The notes: generated by a model not told the origin, from the sequence alone. DNA of 64,000 nucleotides from Desulfobacteraceae bacterium (GCA_016743945.1 JADGFI010000019.1:1-64000), one strand, 5' to 3'. Shown: positions 9,024-17,991, numbered from the stretch's first letter. Made by a program: numbers and translations.

Positions 9024-10010
9024 TTAAGGCGTTGTCTTGTCAGTAATACTGGATTGGGACATCTCCTGTTCCGATCGTTTCGCCATCTGTTTTTTAACAA
9101 AAGAAGGCAATGTCAACGAAGGGGTTTGACCACTGCCATGGAGCACAAATGTTTTTTGATCCGACTGGTTTTTCTCATAGGCCGTCGCCCATTTTTGCTG
9201 GGAGAGAAATTCAAACAGGGCCGGGTTGACCTCCTGGGTCTGGGACCCGCCAAGGGCTGTGTGCAGGGATTGGATTCCTTCAAGATAGGCTTTGTAGAGT
9301 TTTTTAATCCGGTCAGCCTCCTGGTCTGCGGCATAATTGTCCGCCTCTGCGATGAGCTGGCGACGTTTTTTCTCTTCAGTGGCCTCCACCAGCTTGTCTC
9401 CAAACCGGGTTTCGTTGAGGACAAAACTGACCACCTCAATTCCGTATTTTTCTTCCAGGGTCGGCCCGTTTTTATTGATGGGCCTGTCTTTTAGGGCCTC
9501 AAAAATAGCTTCTTTAATGGTTTCCCTGTCGCTGATCAATTTGTTGACCTTCTCCCCCTGGAGGATATCCTTTGAAATACCGTCAAAATCACCCTGGAGC
9601 AAAATTTCAGCGGAAAGGTTTTCAATTCCCCAGATCTTCAGATCTTTAATTTTAAAGGTCATCAACGCCGAGGTCCACAGGGCGACATTCTCCTGGGAAA
9701 TGATTTTTATGGGGGCAGAAGACCCCCCCAGATACATGTTCTGGTTCATCAAGGGGACTTCTTTTTCAAGTCGTGTAAAAAAGGGAAGACGATAATGCCA
9801 GCCCACCTCGGTGACGGCCTGTCTTTTTCCTCCGAATTGCTCAAGGATGACCGCATAATTAAGCTTTACCTTGTAAATGACGTGGGTGGAATAGACAATG
9901 GCTGCCAAGGAGTAAAATAAGGCAATGATGACTAAAACAAAGGCGGTCCTTCTGGCCATGGTGATGACCCGGGCCCGCTGGAGAAAAACTTCTGAAGCCT
10001 GATCCTTCAT
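9024..10010 (-). CDS. SPFH/Band 7 (HflC/stomatin-like) membrane protein
   Basis: About 328 residues: a single N-terminal membrane anchor (about 22-44), then the SPFH domain with the typical NYAVILEQFGGKRQAVTEVG opening. A charged coiled-coil segment (VEATEEKKRRQLIAEADNYA) and a polar tail follow. The start at 10010 is chosen because an AGGAG site sits five bases before it; an in-frame ATG 15 bp upstream encodes that site and is unlikely to be used. Family members (HflK/HflC, prohibitin) form ring scaffolds that regulate membrane AAA+ proteases. Here the gene is co-transcribed with, and 21 bp ahead of, the double-AAA+ Lon-type protease, so it is probably its membrane scaffold (inference). Confidence 0.85.
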   Translation of the reverse strand: MKDQASEVFLQRARVITMARRTAFVLVIIALFYSLAAIVYSTHVIYKVKLNYAVILEQFGGKRQAVTEVGWHYRLPFFTRLEKEVPLMNQNMYLGGSSAPIKIISQENVALWTSALMTFKIKDLKIWGIENLSAEILLQGDFDGISKDILQGEKVNKLISDRETIKEAIFEALKDRPINKNGPTLEEKYGIEVVSFVLNETRFGDKLVEATEEKKRRQLIAEADNYAADQEADRIKKLYKAYLEGIQSLHTALGGSQTQEVNPALFEFLSQQKWATAYEKNQSDQKTFVLHGSGQTPSLTLPSFVKKQMAKRSEQEMSQSSITDKTTP

Positions 10011-10113
10011 ACCTGCTCCTTTCACTTGAATAAATGACCGGTTTTAGGTGAAACGATTTGTATATTCTAGGAAATAAGTCTTAAAAACTATATGTATCAG
10101 CAGGACCCGCAAA

Positions 10114-10143
10114 AAATGAGGCGAATTGTAGGTGAAATTCAAG
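10114..10143 (-). promoter_or_regulatory. Possible heat-shock (sigma-32-like) promoter
   Basis: On the minus strand CTTGAA (10143-10138) is followed after 16 bases by CCTCATTT (10121-10114), about 100 bp before the SPFH gene. The hexamers resemble the E. coli RpoH consensus CTTGAA / CCCCATTT, with one mismatch and a slightly long spacer. It would make sense for a quality-control operon, but it is weak evidence by itself. Confidence 0.28.
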
Positions 10144-10337
10144 ACTGCCCGTTATTATACACAAAGAAGATGAACTCGTCAAAAATTATTTATTCGTTCT
10201 GTTCGCTGTGTCATGCCAGAGATTTTTAATCTTATACAGCCTTGACAGAAAGCAGATAATTTAATAGAGAAAGGTAACGCTTCTGCCTGAAGGCAGAAAA
10301 AAAGAACAGTTAAAAACGACTAAAACATATACCAAAG

Positions 10338-10397
10338 CCACGAAGGCCAATTAATTTCCTTTTTTTTTCAGGGAATGGTTCTTTTGTGGTTTTTTTT
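10338..10397 (+). promoter_or_regulatory. CCACGAAGG-type hairpin with T-tract in leader of uptake operon
   Basis: CCACGAA (10338-10344) pairs with TTTGTGG (10383-10389; one G-U pair) and is followed by eight Ts, the form of an intrinsic terminator. It ends only 15 bp before the start of the substrate-binding protein gene, and no rightward gene precedes it, so a simple end-of-gene role is unlikely. A related element is at 45361-45419, in front of the second uptake operon. It may be an attenuator or a mobile intergenic repeat. Confidence 0.5.
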
Positions 10398-10412
10398 ATT
10401 TTTGGAGGGGAA

Positions 10413-11522
10413 ATGAATAGAGTTGTATTCAAGCTGTGCCTTTGTCTGATTTGCCTGGTTTTTGCGGCAACCGCCTGCGCTCAGGCAACAAAACAGATTA
10501 CAGATGCAGCAGGCAGGACTATTGTTATTCCGAAAAAAGTGGATCATATCATCTGCTCCGGTTCCGGTTGTCTCAGGCTCGTGTCCTACCTGGGCGCCCA
10601 AAATCTTGTGGTGGGGGTGGATAATATTGAAACACGCAATAATAAATTTGATGCTCGTCCCTATTCCTTTGCAAACCCTCAATTTAAACATCTCCCGGTT
10701 TTCGGCGAGTTTCGAGGGCGGGACATTCCTGAAAAAATTATCAGCCTTCCTGTTTTGCCCCAGGTGATTTTTAAAACCTATGCCGGATCGGGATATGACC
10801 CTGTCAAGCTCTCAAAAAAGACAAAAATTCCCGTCGTCACACTTGAATATGGAGATCTTGTCCACAACCGAAAAGCCTTTTACGCGGCACTCACCATTCT
10901 GGGCCAGGCCCTGGACAGGCAGGCCCGGGCCAAAGAAGTGATCCGGTTTTTTGACAATCAGATCAGGCAATTGGAAACCAGGACACAAGATATTCCCGAT
11001 GCCCAAAAAAAGAGCTGTTTTGTGGGGGGGATTGCATTTAAGGGACCCCATGGTTTTTCGTCCACAGAACCCCATTATCCACCGTTTCAATTTATCAATG
11101 CGAAAAATATAGCAAACACTGTCGAAACGGCAACGACATTTCGCCAGAGTAATTTTTCCAAGGAAAAAATCCTGGTAATGAACCCCGATGTGCTTTTTCT
11201 GGATCTTTCCACCCTCCAGATGGGCGAGGATCAGGGGGGGCTGCACGAACTCAAACATGATCCTGTTTTTCAGGGACTGACAGCTGTTGAAACCCGGGAA
11301 GTTTTTGGTGTTCTGCCCTATAATTGGTATACGCAGAACTTTGGCTCCATCCTGGCCGATGCCTGGTATATCGGCAAAATCCTGTATCCAAAACAATTTT
11401 CTGATATTGTGCCAAAAAAAAAGGCAGATCAGATATATACTTTTCTTCTGTCAAAACCCTTGTTTGAGCAGATGAATGCCTCTTTTAAACAAATGGTGTT
11501 TGAACGGATAGATTTAAATTAG
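10413..11522 (+). CDS. Metal-chelate ABC transporter substrate-binding protein
   Basis: About 369 residues, exported by an N-terminal signal sequence (hydrophobic CLCLICLVFAATA, possibly ending in a lipoprotein Cys). The body is a periplasmic-binding fold of the FecB/BtuF class, opening with QITDAAGRTIVIPKKVDHII and carrying PDVLFLDLST in the second lobe. The start at 10413 is chosen for its GGAGGGG ribosome site; the frame is open 27 bp further upstream. It is the first gene of a four-gene unit with permease, ATPase and a TrmO-like protein. The family binds ferric siderophores, haem, cobalamin or other chelated metals; which one applies cannot be told from sequence. Confidence 0.9.
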   Translation: MNRVVFKLCLCLICLVFAATACAQATKQITDAAGRTIVIPKKVDHIICSGSGCLRLVSYLGAQNLVVGVDNIETRNNKFDARPYSFANPQFKHLPVFGEFRGRDIPEKIISLPVLPQVIFKTYAGSGYDPVKLSKKTKIPVVTLEYGDLVHNRKAFYAALTILGQALDRQARAKEVIRFFDNQIRQLETRTQDIPDAQKKSCFVGGIAFKGPHGFSSTEPHYPPFQFINAKNIANTVETATTFRQSNFSKEKILVMNPDVLFLDLSTLQMGEDQGGLHELKHDPVFQGLTAVETREVFGVLPYNWYTQNFGSILADAWYIGKILYPKQFSDIVPKKKADQIYTFLLSKPLFEQMNASFKQMVFERIDLN

Positions 11523-11529
11523 GAGTGCC

Positions 11530-12600
11530 ATGCATTTTGATGACGGGGTGGTTCCTGAGGAATACACCCGCTATACCCTGGGGAAATCTGCATTTATTGT
11601 GTCGATTCTGATACTGCTTCTCTTTACGATTGTGGCAAGTATTTCATCGGGGGCGGTTCACATCAAATTCACAGATGTGTTCAAAACCCTTATGAAAAGA
11701 GATGTGATACAACAATTTGATCTTATCATCTGGAACATCCGGCTGCCCCAGACCCTGACGGCCGTTGTGGCCGGAGCCGGCCTTGCCGGAGCCGGAACCG
11801 TGATGCAGTCTGTGCTGAGGAATCCTCTGGCATCCCCCTTTACCCTTGGCATCGCCCATGCCGCTGCATTTGGGGCAGCCTTTTCCGTCATGGTCCTTGG
11901 TTCCGGTGTCATGGCCAGCACCCTGGGGGATGCTGTCAGTATATCCAATCCGTTGCTGACACTTTTGACAGCTTTTGTCTTTTCCATGGGAACCGCCTGT
12001 TTGATCACCTATATTGCAAAGACAAGGGGATCATCCCCTGAAGTCATGGTCCTCACAGGCGTGGCCCTGGGCGCATTGTTCACAGCCGGCACAATGATGC
12101 TCCAGTTTTTTGCCGATGATGTCCAGCTGGCGGCCATGGTTTTCTGGACCTTTGGGGATGTTGCCAGAACCGACTGGGCTGATCTTGCCTTTTTGTCCGT
12201 GATCACTGTTTTTGCCCTGGTTTATTTTCTGACCAATTCATGGAATTATAATGCCATGGATATTGGGGATGAGACTGCCAAAGGCCTGGGGGTGAGGGTG
12301 GAAATGGTAAGACTGTCGGGCATGATGATAGCCTCCCTTGTCACTGCGGTCATTATTTCCTTTTGCGGGATTATCGGATTCATAGGGCTTGTGGCCCCCC
12401 ATATCGTCAGAAGAATCATTGGAGACGACCACCGTTTTCTTATGCCGGCTTCCATCCTGGCCGGGGGGGTGATCCTGCTGGCATCGGATATTGCGGCTAG
12501 GTTGGTGCTGTTGCCCCATGTTCTGCCGGTATCCATTTTCACCTCTTTTCTGGGGGCGCCCGTGTTTATTTATCTGATTATACGAGGAAATAAAAAATGA
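11530..12600 (+). CDS. FecCD-family ABC transporter permease
   Basis: A 356-residue polytopic inner-membrane protein with about ten helices, of the BtuC/FecCD permease family. Diagnostic blocks are the membrane-entry motif IIWNIRLPQTLTAVVAGAGL, the GTVMQSVLRNPLASPFTLGI segment, and the C-terminal coupling region GFIGLVAPHIVRRIIGDDHR that docks on the ATPase. It starts 8 bp after the binding protein and overlaps the ATPase gene by 4 bp, indicating translational coupling. It forms the channel for the chelated metal delivered by the upstream binding protein. Confidence 0.95.
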   Translation: MHFDDGVVPEEYTRYTLGKSAFIVSILILLLFTIVASISSGAVHIKFTDVFKTLMKRDVIQQFDLIIWNIRLPQTLTAVVAGAGLAGAGTVMQSVLRNPLASPFTLGIAHAAAFGAAFSVMVLGSGVMASTLGDAVSISNPLLTLLTAFVFSMGTACLITYIAKTRGSSPEVMVLTGVALGALFTAGTMMLQFFADDVQLAAMVFWTFGDVARTDWADLAFLSVITVFALVYFLTNSWNYNAMDIGDETAKGLGVRVEMVRLSGMMIASLVTAVIISFCGIIGFIGLVAPHIVRRIIGDDHRFLMPASILAGGVILLASDIAARLVLLPHVLPVSIFTSFLGAPVFIYLIIRGNKK

Positions 12601-13409
12601 TTCTCACTGTAAACGACCTTGCCTTTCGTTACAAAAACCATGACATCTTCAAGGGTATTCATTTTGAGATTCAACAAGGAGAACTCACCGTTATCCTCGG
12701 CCCCAACGGAGTGGGGAAAACCACTTTGCTCAAATGTTTGAATAAAATTTTGATGCCGCAACAGGGGGATATCTTTGTTAACGGAAAAAATGTCAGAGCC
12801 ATGAATATCAAAGAGGTTGCCAGACAGATCTCCTATGTGGCCCAAACGAGCGAAGCCTCAAGAATGACGGTGTTTGATGCCATTCTCATGGGCCGCGGAC
12901 CCCATATCCGGTATCGAGCCAGCAAGGCCGACCTGATAAAGGTGGATGCGGTTATCCGTCACCTGAACCTTTCCCGTTTAAGCCTTAAATACCTGAATCA
13001 GATGAGTGGGGGGGAACTTCAAAAGGTCTGTATCGCAAGAGCCCTGGTACAGCAGACCGATCTTTTACTTCTTGATGAGCCCACTGCCAGTCTTGATTTG
13101 AAAAATCAGACCCATATTCTGGGACTGATTCGCCATATTATCAAAGACCATAATATGGCAGCGGTCATGACCATGCATGACTTGAACACAGCCATGAGAT
13201 ATGCGGATAAATATATTCTTTTAAAAGATGCCACTATTTATTCTTGTGGAAATATATGTGATATCACCCCCAAAATGGTGGAAGATGTATACGATGTAAA
13301 GGTCGACATAGTTCACCATAAAGGGCTTCCCATCGTTATCCCTCTGGAAGAGTCGGAAGGTTTAATGGAAGACATGGCGGTTTCTGTGACAAATGAACAA
13401 GCTGCCTGA
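12597..13409 (+). CDS. ABC transporter ATP-binding protein (FecE/BtuD-like)
   Basis: A 270-residue cytosolic ATPase that powers the upstream permease. Walker A is GPNGVGKTT, the signature is MSGGELQKV (in place of the usual LSGGQ), Walker B is LLLLDEPTASLD, and the switch His is in MTMHDLN. The start overlaps the permease stop by 4 bp. Length and order fit an iron-chelate or cobalamin-type importer. The C-terminal tail of about 45 residues after the H-loop resembles other FecE-like ATPases and gives no substrate information. Confidence 0.95.
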   Translation: MILTVNDLAFRYKNHDIFKGIHFEIQQGELTVILGPNGVGKTTLLKCLNKILMPQQGDIFVNGKNVRAMNIKEVARQISYVAQTSEASRMTVFDAILMGRGPHIRYRASKADLIKVDAVIRHLNLSRLSLKYLNQMSGGELQKVCIARALVQQTDLLLLDEPTASLDLKNQTHILGLIRHIIKDHNMAAVMTMHDLNTAMRYADKYILLKDATIYSCGNICDITPKMVEDVYDVKVDIVHHKGLPIVIPLEESEGLMEDMAVSVTNEQAA

Positions 13410-13434
13410 TTATTTTGCCCAAAAAGGAAAGAAA

Positions 13435-13974
13435 ATGAAAGAACAAACCAATTGGCCTGAAATGACGCTTGCCCCTGTGGGTGTTGTCCAAAGCTCCCTT
13501 AAAGTTCCCACCCTCAAGGTCACACGAGAGAACCTTGAGCTTAAGCCTTCAATGGAAGAACTCAAACAGCAGCAGCGAGAGCTTGAGAATACCCTGAGCG
13601 AAATTTTGATATTTAAACGCTGGGAACCTTTACTCAAAGGGATTGAGGCGTTTTCCCATATTCTGGTATTGTACTGGCCCCATCTCATAGATCCTGAAAA
13701 ACGAAATCTTGAGCAGGTTCATCCCATGGGGAGAAAAGAAATTCCCCTCCAGGGGATTTATGCGACCTGCAGCCCTGCCAGACCCAACCCGGTACTGGTA
13801 TCTGCGGTTCAATTGATTAGACGGGAAGAAAATAAATTGATTGTCAAAGGGTTTGAGGCGGTTGATCAGAGTCCGATAATTGATATTAAACCCTATAGTC
13901 CCCATTATATGAAAAAAGAAAATCTTGTGGTCCCGGAATGGATGAGCGAGATCAACCAGGAGCTTGGCATTTAA
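13435..13974 (+). CDS. TrmO/TsaA-family SAM-dependent methyltransferase-like protein
   Basis: About 179 residues with the single beta-barrel fold motifs of the TrmO (YaeB/TsaA) family. It opens LAPVGVVQSS, followed by the FSHILVLYW block, the hallmark YATCSPARPNPVLVS and the C-terminal DIKPYSPHY. TrmO N6-methylates t6A37 in certain tRNAs using SAM. The start at 13435 has an AAAGGAAAG site; an ATG 42 bp upstream lies inside the ATPase gene and has no site. Its place directly after a FecBCD-type importer suggests a role linked to the imported metal rather than, or besides, tRNA modification; this is inference. Confidence 0.85.
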   Translation: MKEQTNWPEMTLAPVGVVQSSLKVPTLKVTRENLELKPSMEELKQQQRELENTLSEILIFKRWEPLLKGIEAFSHILVLYWPHLIDPEKRNLEQVHPMGRKEIPLQGIYATCSPARPNPVLVSAVQLIRREENKLIVKGFEAVDQSPIIDIKPYSPHYMKKENLVVPEWMSEINQELGI

Positions 13975-14041
13975 AAGACCTGATTTAAACAACCCGATTT
14001 AAAAGAATTGGATGCTGAAAACCGTATCAGCTGTTTGTCTT

Positions 14042-15034
14042 TTATTCCAGGCACCCTGTCAGAATTCCAGATTGAGTGGGGCCGGTAAAATCAAGGCGAA
14101 CAATATTTTTTACCCCTTGGTTTGTGAGCATATCAATGAGTTGGCGCTCACTGTAAGACTGCCCCTGTTTGGTTCCCAGAAACATGTTCAAGGAGAACAG
14201 GGCCGGGAACAGCGGTCCGTCCATGGTGTTGTCCAGGATAAATTCATGGATGAATATCTTTCCCCCGGGTTTGAGAGCGGCCACGGTCCTGGCAATTATT
14301 TTTTCTGCCATGTCAGGCCCCTCCCCATGGAGGATATGGGAAAGCCAGGCCGTATCAAATTTCGGGTCAAGGCAAAAGTCTTCCCGTGTATAATCCTCGG
14401 GGATAAAAGAGATGCGGTCCGCCATTTTGAAGCGTTCAATGGTTTTTTGTGCAAAGGGACGGGTGGTGGGAAGATCGCAGACAGAGGCCACAAGATCGGG
14501 GTTTTCAAGGCAAAAGTGGATGGCAAAGGTGCCGGGACCGCCGCCAAGGTCCAGGAGGTGATTACAGCCGGTAAGATCCAATTTTTTTGCCAGACCCGGG
14601 GCAACGGCCATGCCCATATTAAACATACCCATGAGAAAACTTTCCCGCCATTCTTCATCGGAAATCGATATCTTCTGGCGGGGTCCCCCCTGGACGAGGG
14701 CCTTGTCCATGCTCACCCAGGAAGGGGCCAGGTGGTGGTGGTGAAGGATCATATACCCGACATATTGATGTGAATCCTTTGACAAAAAAGCAGCCGCTTC
14801 CGGGGTGTTGGCGTAGGTCTCCTTGTCCTTGATAAGAAGACCAAGGGCGGTAAGAGCGTTTAAAAGCAAGATCAAACCCCGTTGCTCCATGCCCATTTTT
14901 TTTGCCATTTTTTCTCCTGAAAGGGCATCTGTTCCCAGAAGGGTAAAAATATCCAGTTTTACACCGGTATGGAGGGTGCAGGTCTTCCAATAGTATCCCG
15001 ACATTTCAAGCAGGGTTCCCGGGTTCCAGCTCAT
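14042..15034 (-). CDS. Class I SAM-dependent O-methyltransferase
   Basis: About 330 residues with the two-part layout of plant-type COMT/hydroxyneurosporene methyltransferases: an N-terminal helical dimerisation/winged-helix part (about 1-150), then a Rossmann domain with the SAM motif LLDLGGGPGTFAIHF, the acidic VCDLP loop and LKPGGKIFIHEF. The start at 15034 follows an AAGGAGAA site; an ATG 69 bp upstream lacks one. It is convergent with the importer/TrmO operon and 68 bp after a diguanylate cyclase on the same strand. A small-molecule acceptor is likely but not identifiable. Confidence 0.85.
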   Translation of the reverse strand: MSWNPGTLLEMSGYYWKTCTLHTGVKLDIFTLLGTDALSGEKMAKKMGMEQRGLILLLNALTALGLLIKDKETYANTPEAAAFLSKDSHQYVGYMILHHHHLAPSWVSMDKALVQGGPRQKISISDEEWRESFLMGMFNMGMAVAPGLAKKLDLTGCNHLLDLGGGPGTFAIHFCLENPDLVASVCDLPTTRPFAQKTIERFKMADRISFIPEDYTREDFCLDPKFDTAWLSHILHGEGPDMAEKIIARTVAALKPGGKIFIHEFILDNTMDGPLFPALFSLNMFLGTKQGQSYSERQLIDMLTNQGVKNIVRLDFTGPTQSGILTGCLE

Positions 15035-15102
15035 TTGTTTTCTCCTTTTTTGAAAAATGGTTTCGGGGGTTGCAACAAAGGCCATTTTTCTTGAATCAGG
15101 CA

Positions 15103-17274
15103 TTAGCTTATGCTTTCAACCCGGTTCCGGCCATTTGATTTGGCAAGGTAAAGGGCCTTGTCTGTCCTGGATATCATGGCTTGGGTTTTCTCCTTTTTTT
15201 TATGGGAAGTAACACCAAAACTGGCGGTCTGGGGTCCGGCTACTCCAAAACCTTCTGAGGCAATGCTGCGGCAAAGGGTCCAGGCCATGTGAACAGCATT
15301 TTGGAGATTAATTTCAGGACAGATAATGAGAAATTCTTCACCCCCCCATCTGCCCAGGATATCCGTGGCCCGTATATTGTTCTTAACCAGAGTGGCAAAC
15401 TGTTTTAAAACGGTATCCCCGATCTGGTGGCCAAAGGTGTCATTAACCGCTTTGAAAAAATCGATATCAAGGAGAATAATAGAAAGATCCCGGTCATGCC
15501 GGGTGCTTCTTTTTAGTTCCAGTTCAAAGACGGCGTCAATGTGACGACGGTTAAACACACCTGTCAGGCTGTCTGTGATGGATATATGTTCCAATTCATC
15601 TGTTTTTTGACGAAGTGTTTCGTGGGCAATGGCGACCTCTTTGTTCAGCCGGGATAATTTCCGGTTCCATCCTATTACCAAGACCAGAATGATTCCGGCA
15701 ATGGACATGGATTTCCACCAGAGGGTATAGTCTGTCTTATGTTCCAGTTCACTTCCAAGCCATTTTTGATAAATCATGTCCAGTTCACTGTGATTTAAAG
15801 ACCTGACCACCTTGCTCATGATGGAATGAAGTTGCTTGTTGTCTTTTTGTACCCCGATGCGCATATCTTCCTTAATGCTGGAATGTCCTGCCACCTTAAG
15901 ATTGGTAAGACCGGTTTCCCGGATATAATGGGAGGCAACAGGCAGGCTTAAAATCGCTGCATCCAGTTGCCCGGTTGAGACGTCTATCAGGCACTCTTCA
16001 ATGGTTTCCACAAGGATATAGTCCAGTTCGGGATATTTTTCAATTACCTTTTCAATGATATTGCCGGCTGCCACCATGGCGGTTTTCTTGGATTTTAATC
16101 CGGGAATTCCGGGAATAAAGGGAAAATCTTCCCGGGAAATAATAACCACATTGTAATCCATGAAGGCCGAGGTAAAATCCAAGCGGGTTTTTCTTGCCAG
16201 GGTTTTGCTGATCATGGGGACAATATCGCAGCCCCCGGTTTCCACCTGTTTTGCTGCATCCTCAGAGGACAGGGCCGGGTTTATGTGAAAGGGGATCTTA
16301 AGTCTTTCCCCAAAGATTTCCAGAAAATCAGCTGTCATACCAATGACCTGGTTTCCCCGCATGGCAGAAAAGGGCATCCTTTCAGGCGGAACACAAACAT
16401 TGATCTGTTTTTTTGTCGTCAGCCAATTTTGTTCTTCCGGGGTCAGTCCAACATCTTCCTGGCCAATCTGGCGGCCTGACCTGGAAAACCATTTGTCTTT
16501 GAGTCCTTCCATTTCAGCCATGGTGACGTTGGCAAGGGCCTTGGCCAATATGGAGAACAGTATCGGGTTGGTTTTGAGTACCGCAAAGTGCATGGAGGAT
16601 GTTTCCTGGAGGATTTCATTTTTCAGCCATCCGGAAAGTTCAAGGTCCGTGAAACCAAACTTTTTGATAAAATACCGGGCTATTCCCTCCTGTTCCACCG
16701 TGGCCACCACCTTGCCCTGGTCCACATACTCAAGGGCCTGGCGACTGCTTTCAACTTCAATGATATGGACCTTTGGGTAGTGGGTTTTGAAAAACTCAAT
16801 GGAGGACCATCCCTTTGGCAGGGCAATAATTTTTTCGTCTAAATCGTTGAGGGTGTGGATATCTCGGGTATCGGATCTGAAAATAAGGACATTTTTGCTA
16901 TGGTAGTATGGGGAAGAAAATAAGGCTTTTTTTTGTCGTTCCGGGGTGACACTCAGGGAATGGATCACATCCAGGCGGCCGGCAAAGAACATTTTTGTAA
17001 GTTCTTCCCAGGTGTGCCCGTTGACATAGGTTATGGAAAGTCCTGATTTTCTGGCCAGAAGATCCATTAGATCAATGCCGAATCCGGCAGGCTTGCCGTC
17101 GGTAATAAAGTCAAAGGGCGGCCAGTCAAATTCGTTGGCCACGGTGATTGCCGGGCGGGAATCAATAAAGGCCTGTTCTTCCGGGGTGTTTGTGTGGGCA
17201 GGGGGAATAAAAAATATAGAAAATCCAAGGAAAACCAAGAGGGCGCAAAAAAAATGTTTTATGCCATGATACAA
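15103..17274 (-). CDS. Membrane diguanylate cyclase with two periplasmic solute-binding domains
   Basis: A 723-residue inner-membrane sensor enzyme that makes cyclic di-GMP. After a signal/anchor helix there are two tandem SBP_bac_3 (amino-acid-binding-type) periplasmic domains (about 30-260 and 275-500), one membrane helix (about 505-525), a short coil and a C-terminal GGDEF domain. The active site reads GGEEF near residue 642. Five residues before it is RATD, an intact RxxD inhibitory site, so product feedback is expected. A periplasmic ligand, perhaps an amino acid or other small polar molecule, probably controls activity. It lies between metW and an O-methyltransferase on the same strand, with gaps of 68-114 bp. 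Confidence 0.93.
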   Translation of the reverse strand: MYHGIKHFFCALLVFLGFSIFFIPPAHTNTPEEQAFIDSRPAITVANEFDWPPFDFITDGKPAGFGIDLMDLLARKSGLSITYVNGHTWEELTKMFFAGRLDVIHSLSVTPERQKKALFSSPYYHSKNVLIFRSDTRDIHTLNDLDEKIIALPKGWSSIEFFKTHYPKVHIIEVESSRQALEYVDQGKVVATVEQEGIARYFIKKFGFTDLELSGWLKNEILQETSSMHFAVLKTNPILFSILAKALANVTMAEMEGLKDKWFSRSGRQIGQEDVGLTPEEQNWLTTKKQINVCVPPERMPFSAMRGNQVIGMTADFLEIFGERLKIPFHINPALSSEDAAKQVETGGCDIVPMISKTLARKTRLDFTSAFMDYNVVIISREDFPFIPGIPGLKSKKTAMVAAGNIIEKVIEKYPELDYILVETIEECLIDVSTGQLDAAILSLPVASHYIRETGLTNLKVAGHSSIKEDMRIGVQKDNKQLHSIMSKVVRSLNHSELDMIYQKWLGSELEHKTDYTLWWKSMSIAGIILVLVIGWNRKLSRLNKEVAIAHETLRQKTDELEHISITDSLTGVFNRRHIDAVFELELKRSTRHDRDLSIILLDIDFFKAVNDTFGHQIGDTVLKQFATLVKNNIRATDILGRWGGEEFLIICPEINLQNAVHMAWTLCRSIASEGFGVAGPQTASFGVTSHKKKEKTQAMISRTDKALYLAKSNGRNRVESIS

Positions 17275-17388
17275 AAGCCAGGCTCCTTTGGGATAAGGGA
17301 ATATCAGACCCAGTTTTTTTTACAAACCCAGTCTGGTCTTAATACCTGTATTTATACATATCGGGGCAAAAGAATCAAGGCGGCGTAT

Positions 17389-17991
17389 TTATTCCTTCCC
17401 GATTAAAAAGATACCATAGCTGGCAAAAAGGTTGGGAAGAACCGTGACCCTTTTACCCTGGCATCCATTGGTATTAATGGCTGCTTTTTTAAGGATTTTG
17501 AATCCGGTTTGGTCGGCAAATTCCTTAAAATCATCCAGGCTCAATACCCGGATATTGGGGGTGTTATGCCAGGAATAGGGTAGTTCCTCGGTCACAGGGG
17601 CACAGCCCGAGGTCATCAATTTTAGCCGGATTTTTAAATGACCGAAATTGGGGAAACTGACCACCCCCATTTTTGCCACCCTGAGCATGGATCGGATCAG
17701 GGTGGCGGGCTCATATACCTGCTGGAGGGTCTGGGAGCAGATGGCATAATCAAAGGCATTGTCCGGGTAATCTTCGATTTCTTCATTGATATCTCCCTGG
17801 AGAACCGAGAGCCCTCGTTCAATACAGGAGACCACCTTGGACTCTTTGATTTCAATTCCCCGTTCAACCACCTGTTTTTCTCGTTTAAGCCAGTCGAGCA
17901 GGTCTCCTTCACCGCATCCCAACCCGAGGATTTTTGATCCCGGGGCAATCCAGGAGGCAATAATTTTTAGATCATAGCGCAGAGGATTCAT
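17389..17991 (-). CDS. metW: Methionine biosynthesis protein MetW
   Basis: A 200-residue SAM-methyltransferase-fold protein of the MetW family. SAM-binding motif I is ILGLGCGEGDLLDWL, followed by GIEIKESK, the AICSQTLQQVYEP block and VVSFPNFGHLKIR, which are characteristic of MetW. Its start overlaps the end of metX by 20 bp, the usual metX-metW arrangement in proteobacteria, where MetW assists homoserine acylation. Length is normal. The gene that should supply the next step, upstream of metX, is internally deleted. Confidence 0.92.
   Translation of the reverse strand: MNPLRYDLKIIASWIAPGSKILGLGCGEGDLLDWLKREKQVVERGIEIKESKVVSCIERGLSVLQGDINEEIEDYPDNAFDYAICSQTLQQVYEPATLIRSMLRVAKMGVVSFPNFGHLKIRLKLMTSGCAPVTEELPYSWHNTPNIRVLSLDDFKEFADQTGFKILKKAAINTNGCQGKRVTVLPNLFASYGIFLIGKE

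Noticed and set aside
10281..10298. Hairpin TTCTGCC/GGCAGAA as a terminator
   Set aside because: It is followed by As rather than Ts on the plus strand and no gene ends nearby; it may only be part of the leader.
10026..10412. Cobalamin or other known riboswitch before the first uptake operon
   Set aside because: I looked for the conserved cobalamin core and other familiar aptamer motifs and saw none; only small hairpins and the T-tract element are present.
14012..14773. 253-codon plus-strand frame opposite the O-methyltransferase
   Set aside because: The methyltransferase motifs on the minus strand are convincing and the plus frame has no ribosome site or family features.
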